This document shows positions 8,060-17,117 of a stretch of 35,617 bases of DNA, piece by piece. The DNA is from Caldilineaceae bacterium (GTDB lineage Bacteria; Chloroflexota; Anaerolineae; Caldilineales; Caldilineaceae), in contig JADLFO010000238.1 in NCBI GenBank assembly GCA_020845455.1, forward strand, positions 1 to 35,617, given 5' to 3'. The notes beneath the pieces are model-generated. The model was not told the origin of the DNA. It saw only the letters and a program-made list of their open reading frames with translations, and did no database searches. The number at the start of each line of letters is the position of its first letter. The first letter of the stretch is position 1. The position numbers were made by a program, and so were the translations under genes.

Positions 8060-9201
8060 TGCTTTTTTGGGGCGCGGCGGCGCTGGCTGCCTACACCTAT
8101 ATCGGCTTTCCGCTGCTCGTCGTGCTGCGCGGCCTGGTGCGGCGGCGCAGCTACCGGAGCGCGGAGATTGAGCCGCGCGTGAGCCTGATCATCGCGGCGC
8201 ACAACGAGGCCAAATCGATCCGCGGCAAGCTGGAGAACGTGCTGGCGCTCGACTATCCGGCGCACCGGCTTGAGGTCGCCATCGCGTCCGACGGCTCGAC
8301 CGACGGCACCGATGCGATTGTCCAAGAGTATGCGGGGCGCGGCGTGCGGCTGTTGTCGCTGCCCCGCCAGGGCAAAGCGCCGGCGCTCAACGCCGCGGTC
8401 GCCGCGTCCACGGGCGAGGTTCTGGTCTTTTCGGACGCCAACAGCATCTATGCGCCCCAGGCGATCCGCGCCTTGGTCCGGCCTTTTGCCGACCCGGCGG
8501 TCGGCGGCGTGGCGGGCAATCAATGCTATCTCAAGCAGGGCGCGGCGGGCAAGGTCAATGCGGGCGAGCACAGCTATTGGGATTTTGACCGCAAGCTCAA
8601 AGAGTATGAGAGCATGGCGGGCAACACGATCTCGGCCACGGGCGCGATCTATGCCATTCGCCGCACGCTCTTTCAGCCCGTGCCCGGCGGCGTCACCGAC
8701 GACTTCACCCTGTCCACGGGGGTGATCGCCCAGGGGCGGCGGCTGGTCTTTGCGCCGGATGCCATCGCCTATGAGCCGGTCTCCGGCACAAGCGATGCGG
8801 AGTTTGCGCGCAAGGTGCGCGTGATCACGCGCGGGCTGCGCGCTGTGCAGTTGCGCAGCGACCTGTTGAACCCGTTCCGCTATGGCTTCTATGCGCTGCA
8901 ACTGTTTTCGCACAAGGTGCTGCGCCGGTTGGTTGTGCTGCCCCTGCTGGTGCTGGCGCTCGTCACCCCGTTGCTCTGGGCCAAGGGGCGTTTCTATCGT
9001 CTGGCGGCGCTGGCCGAAGCGCTGTTTGTCGGGCTGGCCGCCGCGGGCTATGGGCTGCAGCACACGCCGCTGGGGCGGAAAAAGCCGTTTGCGATCCCAC
9101 TCTATTTTGTCATGGTCAACTTCGCCGCGCTCATGGCCGCGCTAAACGTGGTGCGCGGCCGCAAGATTGAGCGCTGGGAGCCTCAGCGCGTGGCGGAGTG
9201 A
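8050..9201 (+). CDS. Membrane GT2-family glycosyltransferase
   Basis: This 383-residue protein has an N-terminal membrane helix (about 3-27) and a GT-A catalytic domain. Landmarks are 'IIAAHNEA' (about 49-56), 'SDGSTDGT' (about 80-87), a DAN metal-binding triplet replacing DxD (about 130), and a 'GVTDDFTLS' acceptor/base motif (about 215-223). Three C-terminal hydrophobic helices follow (about 296-315, 320-338, 348-370). This is the architecture of processive or membrane-embedded family 2 enzymes such as those in N-acetylglucosaminyl- or hyaluronan-type synthesis, but without the QxxRW motif. Its start lies inside the end of the GT4 gene, so the two are probably co-translated. About 107 non-coding bases follow. 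Confidence 0.88.
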   Translation: MRLMLFWGAAALAAYTYIGFPLLVVLRGLVRRRSYRSAEIEPRVSLIIAAHNEAKSIRGKLENVLALDYPAHRLEVAIASDGSTDGTDAIVQEYAGRGVRLLSLPRQGKAPALNAAVAASTGEVLVFSDANSIYAPQAIRALVRPFADPAVGGVAGNQCYLKQGAAGKVNAGEHSYWDFDRKLKEYESMAGNTISATGAIYAIRRTLFQPVPGGVTDDFTLSTGVIAQGRRLVFAPDAIAYEPVSGTSDAEFARKVRVITRGLRAVQLRSDLLNPFRYGFYALQLFSHKVLRRLVVLPLLVLALVTPLLWAKGRFYRLAALAEALFVGLAAAGYGLQHTPLGRKKPFAIPLYFVMVNFAALMAALNVVRGRKIERWEPQRVAE

Positions 9202-9326
9202 CGCGCGCCGCCGAGACGGGCAGCCATCAGATAGTTGTCTAGCCAGGCTTGTATCGGTCTGGGCGGACAAATAGGTAGTGACAGACAGATTCGAAGCTTT
9301 GTATTGGTATGGAGAGAGGTGAGTTT

Positions 9327-10934
9327 GTGACAGGTAACAGACTGAGGCAAGAGTTGGATAGGCAGGTGCGGCAGACGCGGCACACGAAAATCCCCCCCTC
9401 CCTGCTTCTGATCTGGACGGCGTTGATTGTGTTTAGCATCGCGGCGTGTGGAGCCGGCCCGGCCAAGCCTGCTGTGTTGGTTGCGCCCGCCGTGGAGTCG
9501 CCCTATGCAGACGGGCCGGCGGCGCGCGGCGCAGGGGACACGCAGATGGAACTGGTTTCGATCGAACCGGACGAAGTCAAACTGCCGATCGTGATCTCGC
9601 CCAGCTCCGGGCCGTTGGGCGCTGCGACCGGCTCGCGCGGTTATCTGACCACGCCGCAGGAGTTAAAGGCCATCGCCGCCAAGGCCAAGCAAGGGGTCCA
9701 ACCCTATGCCAAGGCCTATGACAGCGTGATGGAATTCGCCAACCAGGAGTGGGACTACAACCTAGACGGCAAGGAGAAGTGCCGCGACTCGGACACGCCC
9801 AAATGGATCGACGACAACGATGGCATTCCCAGGCTCTATGCGCGGGCATTGGCCTATCAACTGACGGGCGATGAGAGCTACGCCGCCGAGGTGCGCGCCA
9901 TCCTGGAAAGGGTCATGACCGAGGTCAAGACCATCGACATCAAGGATCAGCAGTGCCGGCTCAACTTCGGCTGGGGAACGCCGGAACTGGTGGCCTCTGC
10001 CGACCTGATCAACGACTACTGGGCCAACCTGAACTGCCAAGGGCCGCTGAGCACGCTCTATACGAACACGACAGTCGGCGGCGGAAAGTGCAAGGCGCTC
10101 TTTCAAAACTGGCTGGTCAAAAACCCCTATTATATCGTGTCGCTTTCCGCGGCGGAGAGCAACAGCAATTGGGGGGCCGCCGCCACCACCACCACGGCCT
10201 ATATTGCCGACTATCTGTGGGATCGGCCGGAGGTCACGTTGATCCACCAGCAGACGCCCAAGGTCAACAACGGTGCGGAGATGAAGTTTACGCCGTCGGA
10301 GGCGTACGCCTTTGCCAATCAGCGCATGTTCGACCGCATGAACGGCTACAGCGTCGACTATCATGGGGCCAACTCCTGTGACTTTTTGTCCGGCCCGCAG
10401 CAGAGCAACGAATGGGTGCCGGTCAAATCGCAGATCACCGAGGACGGCATCATTCCCGAAGACGCCCGCCGCGAGCAGGCCTGCAATATCCCCAAATATG
10501 CCGAGGAGATGTATCAGAACTACCCGCAGATTCATCTGGGCAACAACATCCAGCAGTGTGAACTGATGCTGCGCCGCGGCGACCGCAGTTGTTATGACAA
10601 CGTCGACAACACGCTGCGCAAGGACTTTGCCTTTATCGGCCCCGACGGAGAGACCAAATCGACCACGCTCTACCCAGGGCGCGGGTCGATTGAGCGGGCC
10701 ATCGACGCCGTGATCGTGGACGCCAAGACCGAATGGAAACATGACGCGGCCTTGGAGGTCGCCTATCGCTACTACTACAACTATCATCGGCTGTCCGGCT
10801 TTGACCAATGGTTTGCCCAGCTGGAGAACGATCGGCCCGCCGGCTGCAGCCAGAATGTCTGTTTTACGACGCTGACCCACGGCTTTGTGCCGGGCGAGAC
10901 GCCAACGCTGCCGCCCACCGTCTCGCCCCCTTGA
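9327..10934 (+). CDS. Lipoprotein resembling alginate-lyase-type polysaccharide lyases
   Basis: This is a protein of about 535 residues. A basic start and hydrophobic stretch lead to a lipobox (IAAC, lipid-attached Cys at about residue 41). The body has features of the alpha/alpha-toroid alginate lyase group: an N-terminal 'YLTTPQELKAIAAKAKQG' segment, 'AESNSNWGAAATTTTAYIA' resembling the NNWG-type active-site helix, and a long helical C-terminus. Lyases inside Wzy-type loci usually trim, release or turn over the polymer outside the membrane (established for alginate and related clusters; inferred here). The GTG at 9327 has an AGAGAGGTGA-like site; an in-frame ATG at 9309 would add six residues but has no binding site. 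The family call rests on a few motifs, so another toroid hydrolase is possible. Confidence 0.6.
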   Translation: MTGNRLRQELDRQVRQTRHTKIPPSLLLIWTALIVFSIAACGAGPAKPAVLVAPAVESPYADGPAARGAGDTQMELVSIEPDEVKLPIVISPSSGPLGAATGSRGYLTTPQELKAIAAKAKQGVQPYAKAYDSVMEFANQEWDYNLDGKEKCRDSDTPKWIDDNDGIPRLYARALAYQLTGDESYAAEVRAILERVMTEVKTIDIKDQQCRLNFGWGTPELVASADLINDYWANLNCQGPLSTLYTNTTVGGGKCKALFQNWLVKNPYYIVSLSAAESNSNWGAAATTTTAYIADYLWDRPEVTLIHQQTPKVNNGAEMKFTPSEAYAFANQRMFDRMNGYSVDYHGANSCDFLSGPQQSNEWVPVKSQITEDGIIPEDARREQACNIPKYAEEMYQNYPQIHLGNNIQQCELMLRRGDRSCYDNVDNTLRKDFAFIGPDGETKSTTLYPGRGSIERAIDAVIVDAKTEWKHDAALEVAYRYYYNYHRLSGFDQWFAQLENDRPAGCSQNVCFTTLTHGFVPGETPTLPPTVSPP

Positions 10935-10998
10935 TGCGCTGTCTGGGGAGAGCAGGGCGCAGCCTGGGCTGTGGCACGGCTGCACGCTGCACGTTTCA

Positions 10999-11034
10999 CG
11001 GTTACACGGTTCTGTGCGCAGGGCTGTGTAACCG
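10999..11034. promoter_or_regulatory. Inverted repeat between lyase and polymerase genes
   Basis: CGGTTACAC (10999-11007) and its perfect complement GTGTAACCG (11026-11034) flank an 18-base loop. No T-run follows on the + strand, so it is not a standard terminator for the lyase gene. It could be an operator or a leader hairpin for the gene that follows. The rest of 10935-11124 shows no gene, only repeated GCACG-like words. Confidence 0.5.
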
Positions 11035-11124
11035 CAAAAATCAGCAGCACCGATCATGCGGGTCGAGCGTTCGGCCCAACCACTTACGTTATTTGGCAAG
11101 GCATTGGGCAGGGAGCAGTTGACT

Positions 11125-12696
11125 GTGTTTACGGCGGGTCTACACAATAGAACTGAAGCTTGGCTGGCGCACGGCGCGCTGCGCGCCGGGTTGGTGCTGC
11201 TGCTCCCGGCGTGTTTGGTCGGGCTGCTGTTGGTGTTTGGCTTTAACATTGGGTTGGCATTGGCAGGGCTGATGGCGCTGATCCTCTTGGTCTTGATGTT
11301 TCTTTACCCTGCCATGACGACGTTGGTGGTGCTTTTTGTGCTGTATGCCAACCTGCCGGTGGTTGCCATCCATTCTTACGGCGTGCCGGAGATGGTGGCG
11401 GCGTCCTTCTTCCTGTTGCTGGCCCTGCCGTTTTTGTACTACATCACCGTGGCGCGCCGGCCGCTGGTGGTCAACCGCACCGTCGTTTTGATGGCCGCCT
11501 ATCTGAGCGTGCTGTTTCTCTCGGCTGTCACGTCGGGCAATGTTGAGGCCTCGATCGACCGGGTTCTTAGCTTCGTGGTGGAAGGGTTGGTGCTCTACGT
11601 CCTGGTGATCAACACTGTCCGCACCCCCAGCCTGCTGCGCAATGCCATGTGGGCGCTGATCTTGGCCGGGGTGCTGATGGGGGGCATTTCGCTCTATCAA
11701 GAGTTGACCGGTTCCTACGACAACGACTTTGGCGGGCTGGCCGTCGTCAAGGATTCGGGCGTCATGGACACGGGGCAAACCGACCTGCTGGGGAAAGAGG
11801 TCAAACGGCTGCGTCTGTCCGGCCCGCTTGGCTCCAAGAACCGCTACGCCCAGGTGATGGTCGTCTTGCTGCCGATCGCCATGATGCGGATGTGGGGCGA
11901 GCGCCGCCTGCTCTTGCGCGTGTTGGCCGCTGCCTCCTGCATCCCCATTGTGGGTGGGGCGCTGCTCACCTTTTCACGCGGGGCGGGGATTTCGATTATT
12001 CTGACGCTTCTGGCCATCGCTTTTTTACGCATTCTCAAGCTGCGCCATTTGCTCATCGTGGGGGTCGCCGGCTTCTTGTTTGTCTCGCTGGTCATCCCCG
12101 ACTATATCTATCGCATATCGACAGCCATCGACGTGGCGGAGTTGGCGTCGGGCAATACGGAAGATGCCAGCGGTTCGGTGCGCGGCCGCGCCACCGTGAA
12201 CCTGGCTGCGCTCCATATCTTCCTCGACCATCCCTTGCTTGGGGTCGGGCCAGGGCAGACCAGCTCCTACATGATCGAATATGGCAACGAGATCGGTTTC
12301 CGGCGGCTTGAAACCGAGCGCAGGGCGCACAACATGTATCTTGAGGAACTGGCCGATACGGGCTTGATTGGGTTTGCGTTTTTCATGGGCATCCTGGGGT
12401 TGACGCTGGTTGAACTGTTACGGGTGCGCCGCGCCTGGAAGGAGAGCGATCCCGACGCCGGCTATCTGTTGGCCGGTCTGATGGTCGCGATCATCGCCTA
12501 TATGAGTACGGCGATCTTTCTCCATCTTTCCTATGTCCGCTATTACTGGGTCGTCTTGGCGCTGGCCGGAGCCGCCACCCAGATCTTTGGCCAGGGTATC
12601 GTACCGGCGTTGATCCCGGTTTCTCCAAAGCCGGCGGGCCTGGCCCCGCGCTTGATCCCACTCGCACCCGACCAAGAAAGCAGCGAAGCTCGATGA
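11125..12696 (+). CDS. O-antigen ligase / Wzy-type polymerase
   Basis: This is a polytopic protein of about 523 residues with around a dozen hydrophobic helices. The Wzy_C/WaaL signature is clear: a 'FSRGAGIS' segment in the mid-protein, a periplasmic loop with 'HPLLGVGPGQ' and then 'AHNMYLEELADTGLIGF', a hallmark of O-antigen ligases and polymerases. It should link lipid-carried repeat units into a chain, or ligate the chain to an acceptor, on the outer side of the cytoplasmic membrane. I favour the GTG at 11125, with GGGAG 9 bases upstream. An in-frame ATG at 11056 would add 23 residues but lacks a binding site, so the start is uncertain. The end overlaps the flippase gene by 4 bases (ATGA). 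Confidence 0.85.
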   Translation: MFTAGLHNRTEAWLAHGALRAGLVLLLPACLVGLLLVFGFNIGLALAGLMALILLVLMFLYPAMTTLVVLFVLYANLPVVAIHSYGVPEMVAASFFLLLALPFLYYITVARRPLVVNRTVVLMAAYLSVLFLSAVTSGNVEASIDRVLSFVVEGLVLYVLVINTVRTPSLLRNAMWALILAGVLMGGISLYQELTGSYDNDFGGLAVVKDSGVMDTGQTDLLGKEVKRLRLSGPLGSKNRYAQVMVVLLPIAMMRMWGERRLLLRVLAAASCIPIVGGALLTFSRGAGISIILTLLAIAFLRILKLRHLLIVGVAGFLFVSLVIPDYIYRISTAIDVAELASGNTEDASGSVRGRATVNLAALHIFLDHPLLGVGPGQTSSYMIEYGNEIGFRRLETERRAHNMYLEELADTGLIGFAFFMGILGLTLVELLRVRRAWKESDPDAGYLLAGLMVAIIAYMSTAIFLHLSYVRYYWVVLALAGAATQIFGQGIVPALIPVSPKPAGLAPRLIPLAPDQESSEAR

Positions 12697-14246
12697 GCCA
12701 AACCGCGTCGGCATCCGTCACCCCATCCGTTGGTCCCAAGACGACGCGCACACGCCGCCAACTGCGCGGGTCGAGCCTCTTGCTGCTTGGCCAGATCTTC
12801 TCCAAGGGGGCAAATTTTGCCACCCAAATCCTGATCGTGCGCTATCTGTCGCAGTCGGACTACGGCGCATTTGCCTATGCGCTTTCGATTGTGGCGCTGG
12901 CGCATAGCTTCACCACCTTTGGGCTAGACCGGGCCGTGACTCGCTTTGTCCCGATCTACCATGAGCAGCAGGACTACAACCGGCTTTTTGGCACGCTGCT
13001 GATGGTCGTCGGCACTATCCTTTCGGTGGGGCTGTCGGTCGTGCTGTTGTTCTATGGCCTCCAGCCCTCGCTGCTCAAAGGCGCTATCGAAGATGACCTT
13101 GCGCGCACACTGCTTATGATCCTGATCCTCCTGGCCCCTGTGCAGGCCATGGACGACCTGCTCATCGGCATGTTCGCCGTCTTTAGCAGCTCGCGCTCGA
13201 TCTTTTTCCGCAAGCATATCCTCACACCCGGCCTGAAGCTGCTGGTGGTGTTGGCGTTGATGTGGAGCGGCAGCAGCGTCTTCTTTCTGGCGGGCGGCTA
13301 TGTGCTGGTCGGGGCTGTGGGCGTCGCCTTTTACATCGTGCTGTTGATTCATCTGATGCGCAAGCAGGGGTTGTTCCAACGCTTTCAGCGCGCCGCTGTG
13401 ATCATCCCTTGGCGCGAGGTGCTGGCCTTTACCGTGCCTTTGCTCACGTCGGATCTGGTCTATTCGGTGATGAACAGTATGGACGCCGTGTTGTTGGAGC
13501 ATTTTCACAACGCCGTGGACGTGGCGGCGCTGCGTGCGGTGCAGCCGACCGCCAGGCTCAACCAGATGGTGCTGGCGAGCTTTGGCATCCTGTTCACCCC
13601 GGCGGCGGCGCGCATGTTTGCACGCAACGACCGCGAGGGGGTCAACAACCTCTATTGGCAGAACGCCGTCTGGACGGCGGTCGGTTCGTTCCCGATCTTT
13701 GCCTTGACCTTTTCGGTGGCGCATTCGGTCACGCTCCTGCTCTACGGGGAGCGCTATGAAAGCTCGGCCATCATCCTGGCGCTGCTCTCGTTTGCCTATT
13801 ATTTCAACGCTGCCCTGGGCCAAAACGGGCTGACGCTCAAGGTCTTCGGCCATGTGCGCTATATCGTGGTCATCAACGTGCTGGCGGTGGTCGCTAACCT
13901 GGCGATCAACCTTCTGCTGATCCCGCGCTATGGCGCGCTGGGCGCGGCCATCGGCACGACGGCCACACTGATCTTGCACAACATCTTGAAGCAGGCCGGG
14001 CTACGTCTGGGCACGGGCATCAATCTGTTGGACCCACACTATTTCCGGGTCTATGCGATCATCACCGTCTGCGCGCTGGGGCTGCTGCTTGTCCAGTGGT
14101 GGCTGGATGCGCCGATCTATGTCGACCTTGCGCTGGCAGGGCTGGCGTCGCTGATTGTCGTTCGGCTCAACCGGCGGGCGCTCAACGTCGCCGAGACCTT
14201 TCCCGAAGTGCTGCGTTTGCCGCTGGTCGGCCGGCTGCTGCGCTGA
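12693..14246 (+). CDS. Wzx-like oligosaccharide flippase
   Basis: This 517-residue protein has 12-14 hydrophobic helices and the typical MATE/Wzx-like opening 'GSSLLLLGQIFSKGANFATQ', followed by 'YLSQSDYGAFAYALSIVAL', which matches the polysaccharide-transporter family. Its role would be to flip undecaprenyl-linked repeat units across the membrane for the adjacent Wzy-like enzyme. It is coupled to the polymerase gene by an ATGA overlap. About 104 bases without a gene follow, holding a TTGACG word at 14302 but no clear -10, so a new promoter for the downstream block is possible but not shown. Confidence 0.88.
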   Translation: MSQTASASVTPSVGPKTTRTRRQLRGSSLLLLGQIFSKGANFATQILIVRYLSQSDYGAFAYALSIVALAHSFTTFGLDRAVTRFVPIYHEQQDYNRLFGTLLMVVGTILSVGLSVVLLFYGLQPSLLKGAIEDDLARTLLMILILLAPVQAMDDLLIGMFAVFSSSRSIFFRKHILTPGLKLLVVLALMWSGSSVFFLAGGYVLVGAVGVAFYIVLLIHLMRKQGLFQRFQRAAVIIPWREVLAFTVPLLTSDLVYSVMNSMDAVLLEHFHNAVDVAALRAVQPTARLNQMVLASFGILFTPAAARMFARNDREGVNNLYWQNAVWTAVGSFPIFALTFSVAHSVTLLLYGERYESSAIILALLSFAYYFNAALGQNGLTLKVFGHVRYIVVINVLAVVANLAINLLLIPRYGALGAAIGTTATLILHNILKQAGLRLGTGINLLDPHYFRVYAIITVCALGLLLVQWWLDAPIYVDLALAGLASLIVVRLNRRALNVAETFPEVLRLPLVGRLLR

Positions 14247-14350
14247 TGTACATTCTATGCCAATACATACCTATACCCATGTGTTGTCGCCGTGCCGTCC
14301 GGTTGACGGTCGAATGCGTTTTTGCCTTGTCTGCTGACCGAGCAAGCTGA

Positions 14351-16261
14351 ATGACTATGCTGGAAACGACGCTCTCTACAACATTCTCACCCAGCGCTAA
14401 TTTGAAGGGGCAGGCCGCGGGCGCAAACTGGCTGTTTCTGCTCCCCTCGCTCCCGCTCGAACGGGCCATTTGTCTGGGCATGCCCGCGCGCGCCACGTTG
14501 ACCACGCTGGCCGCTCTCTGCCAAGAGGTGGTTGTCTTGGACAATTCGCCACAACAGATGTTGGCAGACTCTTGGCAGGCCGAGTTAGAGAACGTCGATT
14601 GGGGCGCGCTTAATCGCCAGACGCTGCTCCAGTGGCCCGACGATGCCGTCGACCTAGTGCTGCTGGTCGACCGGCAGTACACCGAGCAGTATCGCCGCCA
14701 AGCGTGGCTGCAGGGGCAGGTGCGCCGCCTGCTCAAGGCGGGCGGCTGGATTCACTATGAATATCGCGGCCTATTGGATCCGCTGCGTGGTATGCACAGC
14801 GCCGGCCAAGCGCATTTCTGGTTGACACCGCTTTCCGGCGAGGCCGCCACGGTGGCGCCGCTGGAGGACCCGGCCACGATGGCCTATTTTACGGCGCACG
14901 CGCTCTACAGCCCTTCGTTCAAGCTGCTGCCTTCGCTCAAACAGTGGGCGCGCACGCTGCGCGGCAAAAAGACGGCACAGCCACCCCAGCACAGCGGCGC
15001 TAACGGATCGCCCGGCCGCGCCGCAGACAGGGTAGACGAACCGGACGGCGTGTTGGCGCCGGCGGCCCCGCCGCGTTCACAACTCGCGCCGCTCGCGCCC
15101 GCCAAGACGGCGCTGCGCGCCGCCGGCGCGCAGGTGTTGAAGACGCTCGACCGGGCAGGCAGCGCGGTCGAGCGTTACGGCCTGCACAGCCCCTTGCTGC
15201 GCCGCGCGGCTGTGCTCTCCGGCCCCGGCGCGCGCGGCCTTGCCGAGCATCCCCCAGCCTATCTGCGCCGCGCCGCGGCAGAGGCGGGCATCGACCTCGA
15301 TCACTATGGCTGGGGCCTGGTCGCGCCGGCGGATTACAGCTCGCGCAAGCTGCTCTTCTTTTTGTTCGACCGCGCCCGCCCCGGCCAGACGCAGGCGCTG
15401 CGCTATATCGTCAAGATGGTGCGCCACCCCAACTTCAATGCGCGCCTGGAAAATGAGCAGCGTGCGTTGACCTTGCTGCATGCGGCGCGCTTGGTAGACC
15501 ACGATGCTGTCCCGCGCGTCGTCTTTTCCGGCTATCACGCCGGGCTGGCGATGGTGGGGGAAAGCGCCATCGAAGGCGTGCCCTTCCGCAGCCGCTCGCA
15601 GGGCCGCGCCGATTGCCCCTATCTGCAGCGCGCCGTCGGCTGGCTGACCGATCTGGCGGACGCGACGGCCACTTGGCAGACCTCCAACCGCCAAGCCGCT
15701 GCGGTGCTGCACGGGCTGCTCGAGCAGTTTAGCCGGTTCTACCGCCTGGCTCCTGAGCATCAGGTCTTTATGGCCGGGCAGATCGAGCAGATCGCCGGCG
15801 CCGGCCCGCTCCCCGCGGTCTTTCAACACGGCGATCCGGGGCTGTGGAACCTGTTGATCACCCCCGCCGGTCGAGTGGCCTTTCTCGATTGGGAGGCCGC
15901 CGAGACGGCTGGGATGCCGCTGTGGGATTTCTTCCACCTGATCCGCTCCTACAGCGTGCATGCGGCGCGCACGCAGGGGGTGCAGGACTCGCTCCAGGCA
16001 GTGCGGCGGCAGCTTCTGGCCGACACGCCGCTGCGCCGATTTGCGGTCGAGGCCATCCGTCGTTACAGCGAACGCATTCAACTGCCGGCCCAGTTGGTGT
16101 CCCCCTTGTTCTATACCTGCTGGATGCACCGCGCCATCAAGGAGGCCTCGCGCCTGCCGGCGGCTCGGATGGAACAAGGGCATTATGTCAGTTTGTTGAG
16201 GATATGTATTGAGGAGCGCCGCGCTATTTCGAGTTTGCTCCTGGCCGATGAGCAAACATGA
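14351..16261 (+). CDS. Methyltransferase-like domain fused to APH-type phosphotransferase
   Basis: This 636-residue protein has two parts joined by a Pro/Ala-rich linker (about 205-250). Residues about 25-190 look like a class I SAM-methyltransferase fold with weak cofactor motifs: 'NWLFLLPSLPLERAICLG', 'VVVLDNS' and 'LLKAGGWIHYEYRG'. Residues about 310-620 are an aminoglycoside-phosphotransferase/choline-kinase fold: an ATP-lysine strand 'YIVKMVRHP', a catalytic loop 'FQHGDPGLWNLL' (about 490-501) and a metal-binding 'FLDWE' (about 511-515). It likely phosphorylates a small sugar, alcohol or lipid intermediate; the substrate is unknown. The adjacent genes at 18297 and 18992 are a split version of the same two-part protein. 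Starts at 14351 and 14357 cannot be told apart. Confidence 0.75.
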   Translation: MTMLETTLSTTFSPSANLKGQAAGANWLFLLPSLPLERAICLGMPARATLTTLAALCQEVVVLDNSPQQMLADSWQAELENVDWGALNRQTLLQWPDDAVDLVLLVDRQYTEQYRRQAWLQGQVRRLLKAGGWIHYEYRGLLDPLRGMHSAGQAHFWLTPLSGEAATVAPLEDPATMAYFTAHALYSPSFKLLPSLKQWARTLRGKKTAQPPQHSGANGSPGRAADRVDEPDGVLAPAAPPRSQLAPLAPAKTALRAAGAQVLKTLDRAGSAVERYGLHSPLLRRAAVLSGPGARGLAEHPPAYLRRAAAEAGIDLDHYGWGLVAPADYSSRKLLFFLFDRARPGQTQALRYIVKMVRHPNFNARLENEQRALTLLHAARLVDHDAVPRVVFSGYHAGLAMVGESAIEGVPFRSRSQGRADCPYLQRAVGWLTDLADATATWQTSNRQAAAVLHGLLEQFSRFYRLAPEHQVFMAGQIEQIAGAGPLPAVFQHGDPGLWNLLITPAGRVAFLDWEAAETAGMPLWDFFHLIRSYSVHAARTQGVQDSLQAVRRQLLADTPLRRFAVEAIRRYSERIQLPAQLVSPLFYTCWMHRAIKEASRLPAARMEQGHYVSLLRICIEERRAISSLLLADEQT

Positions 16262-16302
16262 TGCCCCGTCATAGGCGAATAGACTTGGCAGAGGGGAAAC
16301 AT

Positions 16303-17061
16303 ATGTTGGATCATACCTACCGGGTCGAACGCGACAAGTGGGATGCGCTTGCGAGCCGCAAGGGGTTGTCAAACGGCGATCTGATCGCAAAGGGGGATTT
16401 CCAAAGCTATGCGGCACACGCCGCCACGATGGTCGGTATTAATGAGTTTTTGGGTGATTTGACGGGCCGGCAGGTGCTGGAACTGGGCTGTGGTCTGGGT
16501 GAGATCTCGGTGCTCTTGGCGAAGAGCGGCGCTTGTGTGACGTCCTTCGACCTGTCGCCCGCCAGCGTGGCCTTTGCCAAGCGCCGCGCCGAACTCAACC
16601 AGGTGGCCGAGCGGGTGCATCTGGCCGCCGCCGCCGGCGAGGCGCTGCCCTTCGCCAACCACAGCTTTGACCTGGTCTTTGGCAAGGCGATTCTGCATCA
16701 CTTGGATGCAGTGCTGGGCGCGCCGGAGCTCTACCGGGTACTCAAACCGGGCGGCAGGGCCGCTTTTGTCGAACCGATGGGGATGAATCCGTTTTTGCGC
16801 TTTGCGCGCGCCTACCTTCCCTATCCCAATAAGAATCCGCGTGGGGCCGACCGCCCCCTGCACTACAGGGACATTCGATTGTGGGGATGCCAGTTTCAGG
16901 AGTTTCACCAGCGCGAGATCCAGTTGTTGAGCATGTTGGAGCGCGGCCTCGGTTTCAAACGGCGGCTCAAGGGACTGCGGCGTCTGGACGACCGCCTCTT
17001 GCGCCGTGTGCCCTATCTGCGCCGCTACTGCCGCTATGTCGTGCTCACCATGCGCAAATGA
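16303..17061 (+). CDS. Class I SAM-dependent methyltransferase
   Basis: This 252-residue protein has intact methyltransferase motifs: 'VLELGCGLGEISVLLA' (motif I, about 58-73), 'VTSFDLSPASV' (end of strand 2), 'GEALPFANHSFDLVFG' and 'LYRVLKPGG' (post motif). It resembles the UbiE/Methyltransf_11 type that acts on small molecules or sugars, so O-methylation of a glycan residue is a reasonable guess. The start at 16303 has GAGGGG with a 6-base spacer. An ATG at 16258 overlaps the previous stop but has no such site, although either would keep the gene in the operon. Confidence 0.85.
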   Translation: MLDHTYRVERDKWDALASRKGLSNGDLIAKGDFQSYAAHAATMVGINEFLGDLTGRQVLELGCGLGEISVLLAKSGACVTSFDLSPASVAFAKRRAELNQVAERVHLAAAAGEALPFANHSFDLVFGKAILHHLDAVLGAPELYRVLKPGGRAAFVEPMGMNPFLRFARAYLPYPNKNPRGADRPLHYRDIRLWGCQFQEFHQREIQLLSMLERGLGFKRRLKGLRRLDDRLLRRVPYLRRYCRYVVLTMRK

Positions 17062-17072
17062 GCGAGGGGTAT

Positions 17073-17117
17073 ATGGATCATGGGCCGATGAACGGCCGGT
17101 TAGGCGGTGGTGCGTGA
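17073..17117 (+). CDS. Possible 14-residue leader ORF coupled to the HPr-kinase-like gene
   Basis: A short frame starts at the ATG at 17073, just after GAGGGG, and encodes MDHGPMNGRLGGGA. Its TGA overlaps the GTG start of the next gene (GTGA at 17114-17117). It may only aid translational coupling. A Gly-rich peptide beside an HPr-kinase-like enzyme is also reminiscent of lasso-peptide kinases, although no lasso-peptide maturation genes are present. It has not been shown to be real. Confidence 0.25.
   Translation: MDHGPMNGRLGGGA

Noticed and set aside
10999..11034. Terminator for the lyase gene
   Set aside because: The hairpin has no T-run on the + strand.
9762..11249. Long minus-strand frame opposite the lyase gene
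   Set aside because: It is the complement of a gene with lipobox and lyase motifs, has no family features, and is a typical GC-rich shadow.
14302..14350. Promoter with TTGACG before the methyltransferase/APH fusion
   Set aside because: No -10 box at 16-18 bases; reported only as a possibility in the flippase entry.
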